DNA of 64,000 nucleotides from Tritrichomonas musculus (Eukaryota; Parabasalia; Tritrichomonadida; Tritrichomonadidae). The position numbers and the translations under genes were made by a program. The notes beneath the pieces are model-generated. The model saw nothing but the letters and a program-made list of their open reading frames with translations. It was not told where the DNA came from and ran no database searches. The stretch lies in assembly GCA_039105265.1 (NCBI GenBank), contig JAPFFF010000072.1:1-64000 (forward strand), in the 5' to 3' direction. Positions 52,651 through 62,568 of this stretch are shown in pieces. Position 1 is the stretch's first letter. Each line of letters opens with the position of its first letter.

Positions 52651-54842
52651 TTAACCTGATTTATATTTTGAATAGTTTATTTGAGTATTATCAAAGGCAC
52701 AATTAAAAATCTCAATTAATTTGGTATATTTTGATGCTGTTACATTTGTTAAATTATAACAATATGAAAATGCATTCGACTTGATTGTTTTTAATGAATT
52801 AGGAAGAGTAATACTTTCCAAAGATTCATTGTTTGCAAACGAGGACTCTCCAAGTTCTACAATCCCTTCATTTAAAATAATTTTATTTAAACTTTTACAA
52901 TTAAAAAATGCATATTTTCCTATCTTTCTAACTGAACTTGGTATTTCAATACTTTCTAATCCTGAGAATGAAAAGCTTTTTTTATAAATTCGACGAACAC
53001 TTTTAGAAACCGTTTTTATAACTTTGATCATTTGAATTTGGACGGTTATACTTAGAAACCAAAGTTCTAAGAGATGGATTCCATTCAAGATTTCGTAATT
53101 TGGATTTATTATCAAAAGTAACTGATTTTAAATTTTTACATCCGCCAAAAGAATCTGTGGAGATTAAACAAACACTTTTTGGTATCGATATTGTTTCAAT
53201 ATTTGTATAAGCGAATGCCAAATTGTCAATTTCTATCATTTTTGAGTTTTCTTGAAACTTAACTTTTGTCAAATTATGGCATCTATAAAAGCAGCCATAA
53301 TCAATTGTCAATACGCTATTAGGAATAGTAATTTCAAATAAATTTGAATATGAAAAAGTGAAAAAATCAAGATAATTCAATGAGCTTGGAAGAGTAACCG
53401 ATTCAAGTTTGCTGCATTCATAAAAAGCACAATAATCAATTACTTTAACATCATCAGGAACCGTCAAACTTTTTATATTTGATTTTGAAAAAGCAAAAAA
53501 TGAAATTTCTTGAATTTCTGAATTTCTTTCAAAATCCACTTTTTCTAAGCTTTCAAAACTCAAAGCATAATTTGTGATAATTTTACATTTTGCATTAATT
53601 ACGGCACATTTGATATTTCGTTCCGCAACAATTAATTTTTTCATTCTTTTTGTATATAAGCATCCTTCAATTTTTTCATATCGTCCATTGTCACTTTTTG
53701 GAATTGAAATATTCACCAAATTTGGTGTATTATAAAAATAAAACTTATTTAAATTAGAATTAAAAACTTCAAGATTTTCAAGATTCATCTGACTCAATAA
53801 AAGACTTTTGGCAAAAGATCCCACAAAATTCTTCAATGGTTCATCATCATCATACATATCTATTACATCAATAATTTTCATTCTTTCATTATATTCTTCA
53901 ATACTTTTATCTGGCCCTTGAGCAATATCAAAATAATAATGAGGAAATTCAATCTCATCTGATTCTTCATCAGAAGATAAATTTGGAACTTGGCCAGAAT
54001 AATCTATCCAATTAGATAAATAATTCTGTTTTTTCTTATTTTCTTCAATCATATTTTGAATATCAGATTCTTCATCATCTTCATAACAAACATCAGCAAA
54101 ATTATTTTTATAAATGTATTTATCAAATATGAGAGCTTTTAAATTTATACACATAAGAAAAAATTTTTTTGATTGTATAAATATATTAATATCTTTGGGC
54201 ATAGAAAAGCATTCCAGTTGACAATAATAAAAAATTTTTATCACCAATACAAGATAATTTTGGTGCTCCATTTTCGAAATCAATAGATTTTAAAGTTTTG
54301 GGAAAACAATTCGATTGAATTTGTTCAATATTATCTGGAATAATGATTGACTGTATTTTTGTGTTAATAAATGCATTTTCACCAATGTATTCAAGAAAAT
54401 TTTGACCATCTGCGTTTTTTATAAAATTAATTTCATCTAAATATAAACAATTATTAAAAGCATTTTCTTTTATTTCTTGTAGATCTGGAGGAAAGGTTAT
54501 CGATCGGACCTAAATATGTTTATGATTTGGTTGATTTAAATAAATATCAGAAAATTCATAAAGATCATTAATACTTCCTAGATCAACATCATAATTAATA
54601 TGTTTTTTTGATGATAATATATTTTGTATATGATATATATTATCTGATTTATCATCATCACTGCTACTGAAAATAGATTTGGAATCATTCAAAGATTTGG
54701 ATTTGGTAGATTCTGATTCTGTATTATTTTCATGTTCATATTCATTTTCGGATTCTTTCTCATTATTAGAAAAAATATTATTAATAAATAGTATATTCAA
54801 TGAACTATACATTGGTATAATTTTTATTTTGTGAAAACTCAT
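52651..54842 (-). pseudogene. BspA-like leucine-rich repeat gene, broken
   Basis: Four pieces on the minus strand read as one BspA/TpLRR (LRR_5) protein. The first, from ATG 54842 (MSFHKIKII), carries an acidic serine-rich stretch and stops at TAG 54510-54512. The same frame then continues VRSITFPPDLQEIKENAF. A frame change near 54240 leads into the long segment with repeats such as IKSLTVPDDVKVIDYCAF and LFEITIPNSVLTIDYGCF. A second change near 53010 leads to GLESIEIPSSVRKIGKYAF and SLESITLPNSLKTIKSNAF, ending at 52651. Repeats are about 23 residues. Intact relatives are often surface proteins. No signal peptide or C-terminal anchor is visible here. One in-frame stop and two shifts suggest a pseudogene, though the shifts could be assembly errors. 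Confidence 0.82.
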
Positions 54843-54903
54843 AGAATTTTTCTCTCTGAAAAAAAAATTGTCTCTTAAAATTTTGACAATATTATTCCTA
54901 AAA

Positions 54904-56401
54904 ATGGATCTCAATACATATTTAAAATATTATTTAAATGAAATGCAGAATTTACAGCATGTTCTGCTTGAATATATTGATTCAGAAAGTGAAGATGAAG
55001 TAAATTTTAGAGAACTAATCAATAAATATGAAAATTCTAATATTTCCAAAAAACGAGATACCATAAAAGATTTTCTTTATTTGATATCAAGTATTGCTAA
55101 TAATCATCGAGCCCCAAATTTAATTCAAAGGATTGAGCAATTATTAATTTATTTAAAAAATCAGATTGAAGAAAACTTTACTTCTATAGACCTTTTAATG
55201 ATATTTAAGAAGAACAAAAGAATTATATTGTTTCTTTTAAAAGAAAGATTAATAGTACCAGATAAAACGATGTCCCAAATAATTATCGATATGAATTATC
55301 ATCAATATTTTTATCCAGAATTCAAAGAATTTTATCCGAAACTATTAATCGTGATATTTATTTATCATTAGAAAATGTTACATTAGCAGTTCATTATTTT
55401 ATTCTAGCTGCAAATCGAAATATACCAGAGGCACAGCTAAATCTAGGCGTGATTTATGATGAAGGAAAATATTTTAAACGTGATATTAACAAAGCAATTT
55501 ATTATTATTCACTTGCTGCAGATCAAAATTTTGCTGAAGCTCAATATAATCTTGGAATTATTTATGCTACCGAACAACACATGAACAAAGCCATTTACTA
55601 TTTTTCTCTTGCGGCAAATCAAGGAAATCGAGAAGCACAATTCAATCTCGGAATTTTTTATTATTTGCGTGATAATAATCTTGATATTAAGAAAGGAAGA
55701 TATTATATAATGCTATCTTCAAAAAATGGAAATAAACAAGCAAATTTCTCTCAAGGTTTTATGCATCATGAAGGTAAAAATCTAGAGAGAAATATTCAAG
55801 AAGCAATTTCATTTTATAAAGAAGCATCTTCATTTAATAATCAATATGCAAAAAATAATCTAGGTGTTATATTCAAAAATGGTTTTGAAGATAAAATCAA
55901 AAAGCAATCAGCAAACGCTGTTATATTTTTTGAAGAAGCAATAAGACAAAAAAAAAAGATTATTTATCAATGTACAATTTGGCACATATTTATTTATATG
56001 ATGATACAATTAAAAGAGACATTGATAAATCAATTAAGTTATTAATTAAATCAGCTCATGTATTTTGGCATTCAATGATTTTACTATGTATAGCATTAGT
56101 TAAAAAAAATAGTTTTAACATAGAAAGAATCAAACAAGAAGTTGAAGAATTCCATGAGATAACAAAGGATTTATCCAATAAAATAATTCAAATGATTTAC
56201 GAACTTAAATTGTTAGATGGAAAAGAATTTGAAATTTCATATGAAACATATAGAACAGTAGATTTTTTATATAACATTGCATTAGAAGCTATTCCAACAT
56301 CAAGTCTTCTTAATATAAAGAAATATGATACTATTCCAAAGTATCCTAACGCCAAAGAAATTACATCATTATTTTATGAAGGATTTGATCTGGATATATA
56401 A
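54904..56401 (+). CDS. Sel1-repeat protein, split by two frameshifts
   Basis: Three consecutive frames make one protein of about 500 residues. From ATG 54904 the N-terminal domain reads MDLNTYLKYYLNEMQNLQH ... LIVPDKTMSQIIIDMNYHQY, a helical module that often precedes ankyrin or Sel1 repeats in trichomonads. Near 55347 the frame changes to TINRDIYLSLENVTLAVHYF. Sel1 repeats follow: AQLNLGVIYDEGKYFKRDIN, AQYNLGIIYATE, AQFNLGIFYYLRDNN, AKNNLGVIFKNG. A second change falls in an A10 run near 55955, continuing YNLAHIYLYDDTIKRDIDKS to the end at 56401. The repeats are protein-interaction solenoids. It starts head-to-head with the BspA pseudogene. The A-run shift could be an assembly error, so I list it as CDS. 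Confidence 0.78.
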
Positions 56402-56434
56402 TAAATCAAATCAACTTGAAGTATCAGTATGTTT

Positions 56435-56707
56435 TTAATATATTTTTTTCCAGTTATAGCACCTAGCTCCATCTGATGATCTTTCTGTGTCGACAGCTGC
56501 TGCTGTGTAACAGACAACCAAGAGATGAATTGAATTGCGACCATTTATGTTCACAAAAACTGGAGTGTAAACTGGTTATTCTTTGAGTTAGAACTAGAAA
56601 AAAGGTACTGAAATGAGTAGGCGAGGATGGCCTTCCTTGTCTTTCAGTTTAAAGTGGTTGGGATTTCTTGATAACTTTTTTATTATGTGTTCCAAGGATT
56701 CTTCCAT
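56435..56707 (-). pseudogene. Short broken gene of unrecognised family
   Basis: From ATG 56707 the frame reads MEESLEHIIKKLSRNPNHF, KLKDKEGHPRLLISVPFF and stops at TAG 56594. A second frame then reads PVYTPVFVNINGRNSIHLL, VVCYTAAAVDTERSSDGARC and YNW before TAA at 56435. The phrases look like a constrained protein rather than chance AT-rich translation. I cannot name the family. The shift lies near an A/G-rich stretch at 56585-56605. Confidence 0.55.
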
Positions 56708-57462
56708 CTTTATTGTTACGACTGCATATAATGATACTTTACATTTGAATAAAATTATATAAAAATTATTTCAAAAGTTTTAAGTAAAATAAGAACCTTT
56801 TATATATGTAAAGGCTTGTGGTTGAAAATGTATCTGTGGTTGCTCTAAATCTTGGGTATAAAAATAGCTTCCATTTAAAAACAATTTGTAAAAAAAATAT
56901 TAAATTTTAAATTCAAATTATATTGGGGTAAGATGATATTCTCTAAACCAAAACAATTGCATTTGGAAACCAAGTGAAAAGTAATTTATATATTGCAAAC
57001 AAGGACATATCTTTTCCTCAAGAAAATACATTAATTTAAATAATTTATTTTTTTAAATAAAAGATTACAAATATACTCAATCTTTGGTATATTTTTTAAC
57101 AGAAAACTTTATTTTTATAAAAAGTGTTGATTTTAAAAAAAAACTTATACAAAGATTGCAATAAAATTGGCTTTTCCAACCAAAATGGACAAATTTTTAA
57201 AGTCATATTTTCATTGAGCAATCATAAACATAAAAAGGTAGCTGAATTAAGGATTGCAATCTGATTTAATGAAGCACAATAACTAAAAGAATTTGATCAA
57301 ATTGATTTTTTTAATTTATTTTTAATCCTTTTATAATTATTTCTTTGAAAAATAAAATATATTAATTTTATATTCTTGATTTATAAATTTTTTTTCAAGA
57401 TATACCAATTTTATTAGTATAAAAAACTAAGAGGCTAAATATCATTTCAAAATTTTTGTAAA
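56708..57462. other. AT-rich intergenic stretch
   Basis: About 750 bases of AT-rich sequence ahead of the ubiquilin-like gene. Apart from the Inr-like site at its end I see nothing. Confidence 0.55.
57442..57446 (+). promoter_or_regulatory. Inr-like initiator (TCATT)
   Basis: Fits the trichomonad initiator TCA(+1)Y(T/A), with the A at 57444, 19 bases before the ATG at 57463. Short leaders of that size are usual in these organisms. A chance match is possible in such AT-rich DNA. Confidence 0.4.
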
Positions 57463-58599
57463 ATGAAACTTTTTGAAACCTATAAAATTTTAGTAGTAAT
57501 GACCATTCATCTTACGATTCGAGATCTCCGTGATGTCATATGTGAAACAGATATTACAGATGAGTCAACCATAAGTGACTTAAAAGCAGTTATTTCCGAA
57601 TTTTATAAAGCAAAAGCAGTATCAGATTTAATCCTCATTTTTCATGGGGAAATTTTAGAAGACGAACGTACATTAGTATCATATGGTATCAAAGATGGCT
57701 CAACTTTATATGTTTCTGCCAAACACACGCACAATTATGCCGATAAAGATGAAATTGAAAAGCCAAATCGCCCCAAACCGAACACTTCTTCAGATTCTTT
57801 TACTTCATTAATGCAATCCTCGATTGGTAAATCAATCATGAACATGATTCAAAACAATCCACAAGCATATGCTGATATGTTACGATCGAATCCAATTTTC
57901 AGCCAAATTGCAGAGAATAACCCCCAATTACAACATATATTAAACGACTCAGACATGCTTAGCGAGCAGATTGGTATGTATCTTAATCCTGAGAATCAAA
58001 ATCAGACAGCACGAACGATGGATCGCATGCTTGATGCTGTTGAATCAATGCCCGGTGGATTCCAAGCTTTATCTAAGCAAATAAACGACCTGCAAGAGCC
58101 ATTGATGGATGGATTGATGGATCAAATCAAAGGTAGTGGCAAAACCAAGACAAACATTGATTCAAAACCGTTATCAAAACCATCAGAAGAGCCAATACCA
58201 TTTCAAAATCCACAACAACAAGGATTCGGTCCATTCAGCTTTTTCAATTCTAATTCACAGAGTTTACAATGGCCGATGAACGATAGCGCTGTCGGAGGTA
58301 ACGATAATGCTATACCAAGAGAAGCAGTAGACTTGATAAATAAGGGGGCCCTAATTTGCCTATCAAAGGGACTCCAGGTCGAAAAGTTGCCTGGATTCTC
58401 AGAGCTCATTGAATTATGCTGCCCGCACGTCAAAAAAGGCATGACAAACATCCTCCAGGTCTACAGTACGCAGCTCAAGATGATGAACGAAATGGGATTC
58501 AAGGATAATGAAGAAAATATAAGAGCGCTCATACAAACTAACGGAGAAGTGTCTCAGGCAATTGACTATTTGCTCGCCCAGATGCAATTCCAATATTAA
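57463..58599 (+). CDS. Ubiquilin/Dsk2-like shuttle protein
   Basis: A 378-residue protein with the ubiquilin layout. An N-terminal ubiquitin-like domain (about 13-90) reads TIHLTIRDLRDVICETDI, DLILIFHGEILEDERTLVSY and GIKDGSTLYVS. A central STI1-type segment (about 115-210) has SIMNMIQNNPQAYADML and RTMDRMLDAVESMPGGFQAL. A C-terminal UBA (about 340-378) reads MNEMGFKDNEENIRALIQ and GEVSQAIDYLL, with the MGF loop. Such proteins bind ubiquitinated clients through the UBA and the proteasome through the UBL. ATG 57463 puts 12 residues before the UBL; an in-frame ATG at 57499 would start exactly at it. The Inr-like site fits the first. Confidence 0.93.
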   Translation: MKLFETYKILVVMTIHLTIRDLRDVICETDITDESTISDLKAVISEFYKAKAVSDLILIFHGEILEDERTLVSYGIKDGSTLYVSAKHTHNYADKDEIEKPNRPKPNTSSDSFTSLMQSSIGKSIMNMIQNNPQAYADMLRSNPIFSQIAENNPQLQHILNDSDMLSEQIGMYLNPENQNQTARTMDRMLDAVESMPGGFQALSKQINDLQEPLMDGLMDQIKGSGKTKTNIDSKPLSKPSEEPIPFQNPQQQGFGPFSFFNSNSQSLQWPMNDSAVGGNDNAIPREAVDLINKGALICLSKGLQVEKLPGFSELIELCCPHVKKGMTNILQVYSTQLKMMNEMGFKDNEENIRALIQTNGEVSQAIDYLLAQMQFQY

Positions 58600-58718
58600 C
58601 TAATAATTATTGTTTAAACATTTTTATAATAAAAAATTATTTGTTATTTTGATCATTTTCATTTGAATTTTATTAGAAAAATTCAATAAATTTTTAATTT
58701 TATTATATTAGATAGACA

Positions 58719-58791
58719 TGCGATGTGGAACAAAAGGTAGTTCATGAGAATCATGTTCTTGGAGTTGAAGGTTCGAGTCCTTCCATCGCTC
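58719..58791 (+). tRNA. tRNA-Met (CAT), elongator type
   Basis: It folds as a cloverleaf. Acceptor 58719-58725 pairs with 58784-58790 (GCGATG/CATCGC plus a T-T mismatch at the first pair). The D stem is GAAC/GTTC with a GG loop. The anticodon stem is TGAGA/TCTTG with loop ATCATGT (anticodon CAT, T33 present). A 5-base variable loop is followed by T arm GAAGG-TTCGAGT-CCTTC. The anticodon stem lacks the three G-C pairs of initiators, so it is read as elongator. The first-pair mismatch is unusual. Confidence 0.85.
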
Positions 58792-58798
58792 TTTTTTT
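58792..58798 (+). terminator. Pol III T-run terminator
   Basis: Seven T directly after the tRNA discriminator base. Confidence 0.8.
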
Positions 58799-59102
58799 GC
58801 ATTTTTTTAACAAAAACTCTCAAATTTCAGAGCAATTCAAAATGGTGATTATATTTTCTAGGATCACGTTGTGATAATATTTTTCATATTTCGTATTTTA
58901 ATAGATTCCAGTTTATAACTTTAAACTTAAGAAGACCAATAAAAAAGATACATTTGATAATTATCGAAGTTGATGAATGAAATGTAAAATTATATATTAT
59001 TTAGAAAATGATGGTAATTTAATTACATAAATGCCAAAATATGAAGATATTTTGAAAAGAAAAAAGTAGTTTTTACTAATATAAAAAAAATAATTAAAAT
59101 GT
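58799..59102. other. AT-rich gap
   Basis: About 300 bases between the tRNA and the tubby-like gene. No feature seen. Confidence 0.55.
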
Positions 59103-61121
59103 TTATAATTCATATGATTCATGATTCTTCCAAGGATCATCATAAGGTCCAACTATATCAGAAAGGGCAATTGCAAATGCGATTAGAGGATCGAGTTTAT
59201 AGTTACATTCAATTTCATATACATTTTGATCCACTTTTCTAACAATGTAAGTTAAATGTCCTTTTGTATTTTGCAAGACGAGATTCCTTGCGGATTGGAG
59301 AGTTGCATGATGATAAGCACCATCCAAATTGAGATAATATTTATTTTCTTTTGGATCGAATTTTGGATTTCGAGGAACCCAATGTTCTGTATCGCCCTCG
59401 AAAGGAAAAGAAACATCGATTGAATGATGACCGAGAATTGCTGTATTAACATAATTCAGCTTAAATTGGGCATCTCTTAGTGAAACGTCATTATATTTGC
59501 CACCTTGATTTTGTGTGATGTGACCAATATGTTTTACCTTCTTACGAATGTGAATGTCATCGCCTTCACCGATGAAAATTTCGTTATATTTTTGTTTGGC
59601 AGAGAAAATGATTCTGTTTTCATTGACAAATTTGAAGATTGGGCATTTAAATGTATGATTTTCAACTCGAAGTAGATAAAGAACAGATTTCATTGATTCT
59701 TTTTTACTTTTATCATTTTCTTCATCTTCATCTGTTTCTTTGTCTTTATCGTTTTCAGCTTCAGTTTCATTGCAGGTTTCTTCTTGTTCTTCTCCTAAGT
59801 TTGAATCGTTATTAATTGTGCTTGAATCACCAACTAATTTCAGGTACGTGACACCATCTGAGCCATCATATTTATTATCAGGAACTGAAAAGTCTGGATC
59901 TAGCTTTTCTTGAATGAATTTGAGTCCAGTGTTGTATATGTCTTCTGCTTTGAACATTTTGGCAATTTCACAAATGTCTTTCATTTCAGAGTTTTGAACA
60001 TCCGTTCGTTGCTTCTGACAGATAAGAAGGAAATTGTGAATGTTCCTATTTGTTAGCTGTGCTCCTGTGATTTCAAGATGAAGTTTCTTCATTTCTTCGT
60101 AGTCTTGGATGTAAGGCTGAATAAGCTCTTTGAACTTGAGTGATGAATTCATCAAGCTAATCGGATCAACCAAGAATTTGGTGTTGTTGTAAATAACAAC
60201 AAAGCCTTGCGTTTTCGCAAAAGTTTTTGGTTTCATCTGCGAATCATTCTGGCTCGTTTTTGGTATAAAAACAGAAGTTTGCTGAAAACTTTGATTAGAA
60301 AGCTTTTGTTGAAAACTTTGATTTGAAGGTTGCTGTTGAAAACTTGCATTTTGTGGTTGTTGTTGAAAACTTTGATTTGAAGGTTGTTGTTGAAAACTTG
60401 AATTTTGTGGTTGTTGTTGAAAACTTGCATTTTGTGGTTGTTGTTGAAAACTTTGATTTGAAGGTTGTTGTTGAAAGCTTTGATTTGAAGGTTGTTGATT
60501 AAAGTTTTGATTTGATGGTTGTTGGTGTGCATTTACATTTTGTGGATGTGGATTAAATGAATGTGACTGCATGTTGGAATTATTTTGTTGCTGCTGGAAG
60601 TTCTGATTAGATGGCTGTTGTTGAAAACTTTGATTCGATGGTTGTTGTTGGAAATTTGGATTTGATGACTGCTGTTGGAAGTTTTGATTTGATAATTGTT
60701 GTTGTACGTTTGTGTTTTGCTGTTGCTGGAAATTTGAATTAGAAGGATGTTGTTGGAAGAAACTGGAATTTTGCTGTTGTTGTAAGTTTATATTTTGAGA
60801 ATTTTGTTGAAAATTTTGATTTGATGGTTGTTGTTGCATATTTACATTTGATTGTTGGGAACATCCAAAATTTTGTGATTGCTGTTGAAAATTAGGATTT
60901 GAAGTGTTCTGTTGTGAATTACTCTGATAAAATTGTTGTTGTGATAAATTTTGATTTGATTGTTGGCTTAAAAACGAATTAGATTGTTGTTGTTGAAAAT
61001 TATTATTTGGTGATTGTTGTGAAAAATTGCCATTTGACTGTTGGAGATTCATATTTTGCTGCTGTTGAATCGAATTATTTTGGTTTTGTTGATGTTTATA
61101 TGGATTAGTAGGTTGTTCCAT
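59103..61121 (-). CDS. Tubby-domain protein with Q/N-rich prion-like N-terminus
   Basis: A 672-residue protein in three parts. Residues 1-285 are almost pure Q/N/S/F repeats of the type PSNQSFQQQ, a low-complexity, prion-like region. Residues about 300-430 form a helical BTB-like module (GFVVIYNNTKFLVDP, NIHNFLLICQKQ, EICEIAKMFKAEDIYNTGL). An acidic linker (EEQEETCNETEAENDKDKE) follows. From about 480 to the end a tubby-like beta-barrel is suggested by FKCPIFKFVNENRIIFSAK, NTAILGHH, NKYYLNLDGAYHHATLQSAR and, near the C-terminus, NYKLDPLIAFAIALSDIVG, matching the tubby PLxAFAIALS signature. Tubby domains bind phosphoinositides or DNA. Intact frame. Confidence 0.82.
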   Translation of the reverse strand: MEQPTNPYKHQQNQNNSIQQQQNMNLQQSNGNFSQQSPNNNFQQQQSNSFLSQQSNQNLSQQQFYQSNSQQNTSNPNFQQQSQNFGCSQQSNVNMQQQPSNQNFQQNSQNINLQQQQNSSFFQQHPSNSNFQQQQNTNVQQQLSNQNFQQQSSNPNFQQQPSNQSFQQQPSNQNFQQQQNNSNMQSHSFNPHPQNVNAHQQPSNQNFNQQPSNQSFQQQPSNQSFQQQPQNASFQQQPQNSSFQQQPSNQSFQQQPQNASFQQQPSNQSFQQKLSNQSFQQTSVFIPKTSQNDSQMKPKTFAKTQGFVVIYNNTKFLVDPISLMNSSLKFKELIQPYIQDYEEMKKLHLEITGAQLTNRNIHNFLLICQKQRTDVQNSEMKDICEIAKMFKAEDIYNTGLKFIQEKLDPDFSVPDNKYDGSDGVTYLKLVGDSSTINNDSNLGEEQEETCNETEAENDKDKETDEDEENDKSKKESMKSVLYLLRVENHTFKCPIFKFVNENRIIFSAKQKYNEIFIGEGDDIHIRKKVKHIGHITQNQGGKYNDVSLRDAQFKLNYVNTAILGHHSIDVSFPFEGDTEHWVPRNPKFDPKENKYYLNLDGAYHHATLQSARNLVLQNTKGHLTYIVRKVDQNVYEIECNYKLDPLIAFAIALSDIVGPYDDPWKNHESYEL

Positions 61122-61684
61122 AATAATTATGCTGAAAAAAAATAATAAATAATATTCAGAAAAATTTTGAATTACCTATCAAAAAATTGAAAATGTTTAA
61201 ATAAGATCAGAAAAAATTCTGTTTTATCTACTTATAAAATATTCAAATTTTATAAATTTGATTTTATCTAACCGATAAGTATACAAAAATTCAATAGTGT
61301 TATAAAAGTCTGGTAACTATGATGATCAACTTTGTTGTCTGACTATTAATTAAGCATAATCATTTTTTATAACAATTATATTTAATAAAATGAAATATTT
61401 GATAAAAAAATGATTTTGCTAGTTTATTACCTATAAATATACAAATTGACAACATATGTTAAAAAAAAGCAAAAATGATTAATTTTAATCATTGATTTTA
61501 TCTTTTAATTCAAGATAATCTTTGCCTACAAAGTATTTAAAAGTTAAAATAGTGGAGCAAACTTAATCAAGATCTAATAACTAAGGATTATGTCTTTTAA
61601 ATTGCTATTGCGCATTTCTATGTCAAATCAAATATGGTGTTTTTAATTGAATTGGAATAAAAAATAACCAATGTGAAACTGGGA
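61122..61684. other. AT-rich intergenic stretch
   Basis: About 560 bases of AT-rich sequence with no gene seen. It ends at an abrupt rise in GC content near 61685. Confidence 0.6.
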
Positions 61685-61689
61685 ACTCA

Positions 61690-61933
61690 ACGGCCTCGTT
61701 GGCCAGCTCCACCACAGGCCTCTCCGCGGTGCTCCGGCTGATCTCCGGCAATGACCTTGCGGGCCGCCTCAGTGTGGCGGCTGTCGGTGAAGAAAGAGCT
61801 TCCGTCCTTTGTGACGATGGCCATGCCCGCGCTGGAGCGGAACTGGGCCGCGCACATCCGGCGGTGGCGCTGGCAATAATCATTGCGTCCAGTGCCCCTC
61901 CAGCTTCCCAGCGATCTTCTGAAATCTGCTCAT
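61690..61933 (-). pseudogene. Bacterial M24 (Xaa-Pro) peptidase N-terminus, broken
   Basis: From ATG 61933 the frame reads MSRFQKIAGKLEG. After a shift it continues ALDAMIIASAT, and after another SSAGMAIVTKDGSSFFTDS, RHTEAARKVI. That pattern is the creatinase-type N-terminal domain of Xaa-Pro dipeptidases. AAGGAG lies eight to ten bases upstream. Only about the first 80 residues exist before the island ends, so the catalytic domain is absent. Confidence 0.75.
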
Positions 61934-62285
61934 AGCTTGCTCATCTCCTTCTCGCGATCCATTTGATGGTGGGCCACCATCAGGGCCAGCATACCGCTGC
62001 GCCTGGCCCCAGCACGTCGGTGTGCTCCGGGGTTGTCCCCGGTGCGCGGCTTTCCCGCGTGTCCCACATCGGAGATGCCCAGCGCCCCGCCGGGCCGGGA
62101 GAATGACCGGGGCGCCAGGGTGTAATCCAGATCGCAACGCAGCAAACGCGCCCGCGTTCCCGGAGGGACTGGGCGGTAATCTGGTCATAGCGGTCAAAAA
62201 CCTGGTGGGAAATGAGGGGAAAAGGCGCAGCGCCTCCTTGGTCGCATAATCTCTGGTGAGTATACAGCAACTCGCACGACTTCAC
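61930..62285 (-). pseudogene. Bacterial YqeG-type HAD phosphatase, broken
   Basis: Frames on the minus strand read ISHQVFDRYDQITAQSLRER, then DLDYTLAP (the HAD motif I, DxDxT-like), then ALGISDVGHAGKPRTG, the YqeG C-terminal signature. Between SRP and ALGIS a stretch of about 30 residues seems deleted. The final frame ends as ATGA overlapping the M24 start, as in a translationally coupled bacterial operon. Confidence 0.7.
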
Positions 62286-62295
62286 GAGGGGAACC

Positions 62296-62560
62296 GACTG
62301 TGCAAATCTATTTGGCCGTTACGCCCGACAAGCAGCGGGAGGCCAAGCATTTCGCCGGCCATGGGTGATATGGATGGTGGCCCTGAGCCGGGACGTGTGG
62401 CGGGGAGTGCGGCAACCGTGGTTTGGCGGCGTACTGGCGGACTTCGAGGAGGAGGCCACGCCTGACCTGGTTGCCTTTCTGGATGTACTGGGGTGGTTTT
62501 GAGCCGCAACGGCAAGCAGCTGTTTGTCCCTGAGCACAACGGCGCAAAGGTTCCCCAGGC
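62296..62560 (+). pseudogene. Bacterial hypothetical protein fragment, broken
   Basis: Plus-strand frames read IYLAVTPDKQREAKHFAGH, then FGGVLADFEEEATPDLVAF, then SRNGKQLFVPEHNGAKVPQA, with two shifts. VLADFE...LFVPEH recalls glycosyl-hydrolase-18-like TIM-barrel proteins, but I cannot name the family with confidence. It is divergent from the YqeG-like gene. Confidence 0.5.
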
Positions 62561-62568
62561 CCATGTGC

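Larger units (their letters stand above)
61685..62568. other. Bacterial-type GC-rich island (about 880 bp)
   Basis: The sequence turns from AT-rich to GC-rich within about ten bases and returns as sharply near 62568. It carries bacterial operon features: two same-strand genes overlapping as ATGA, a Shine-Dalgarno AAGGAG, and a divergent third frame. The proteins resemble Clostridia-type YqeG phosphatase and M24 peptidase. Every gene is broken by small indels or deletions. It is either an old lateral transfer or a contaminant/chimeric join in the assembly. Confidence 0.8.

Noticed and set aside
53003..53115. Separate small LRR gene starting at 53115
   Set aside because: Its start is a non-ATG codon and its repeats continue the upstream BspA-like gene after a frame change.
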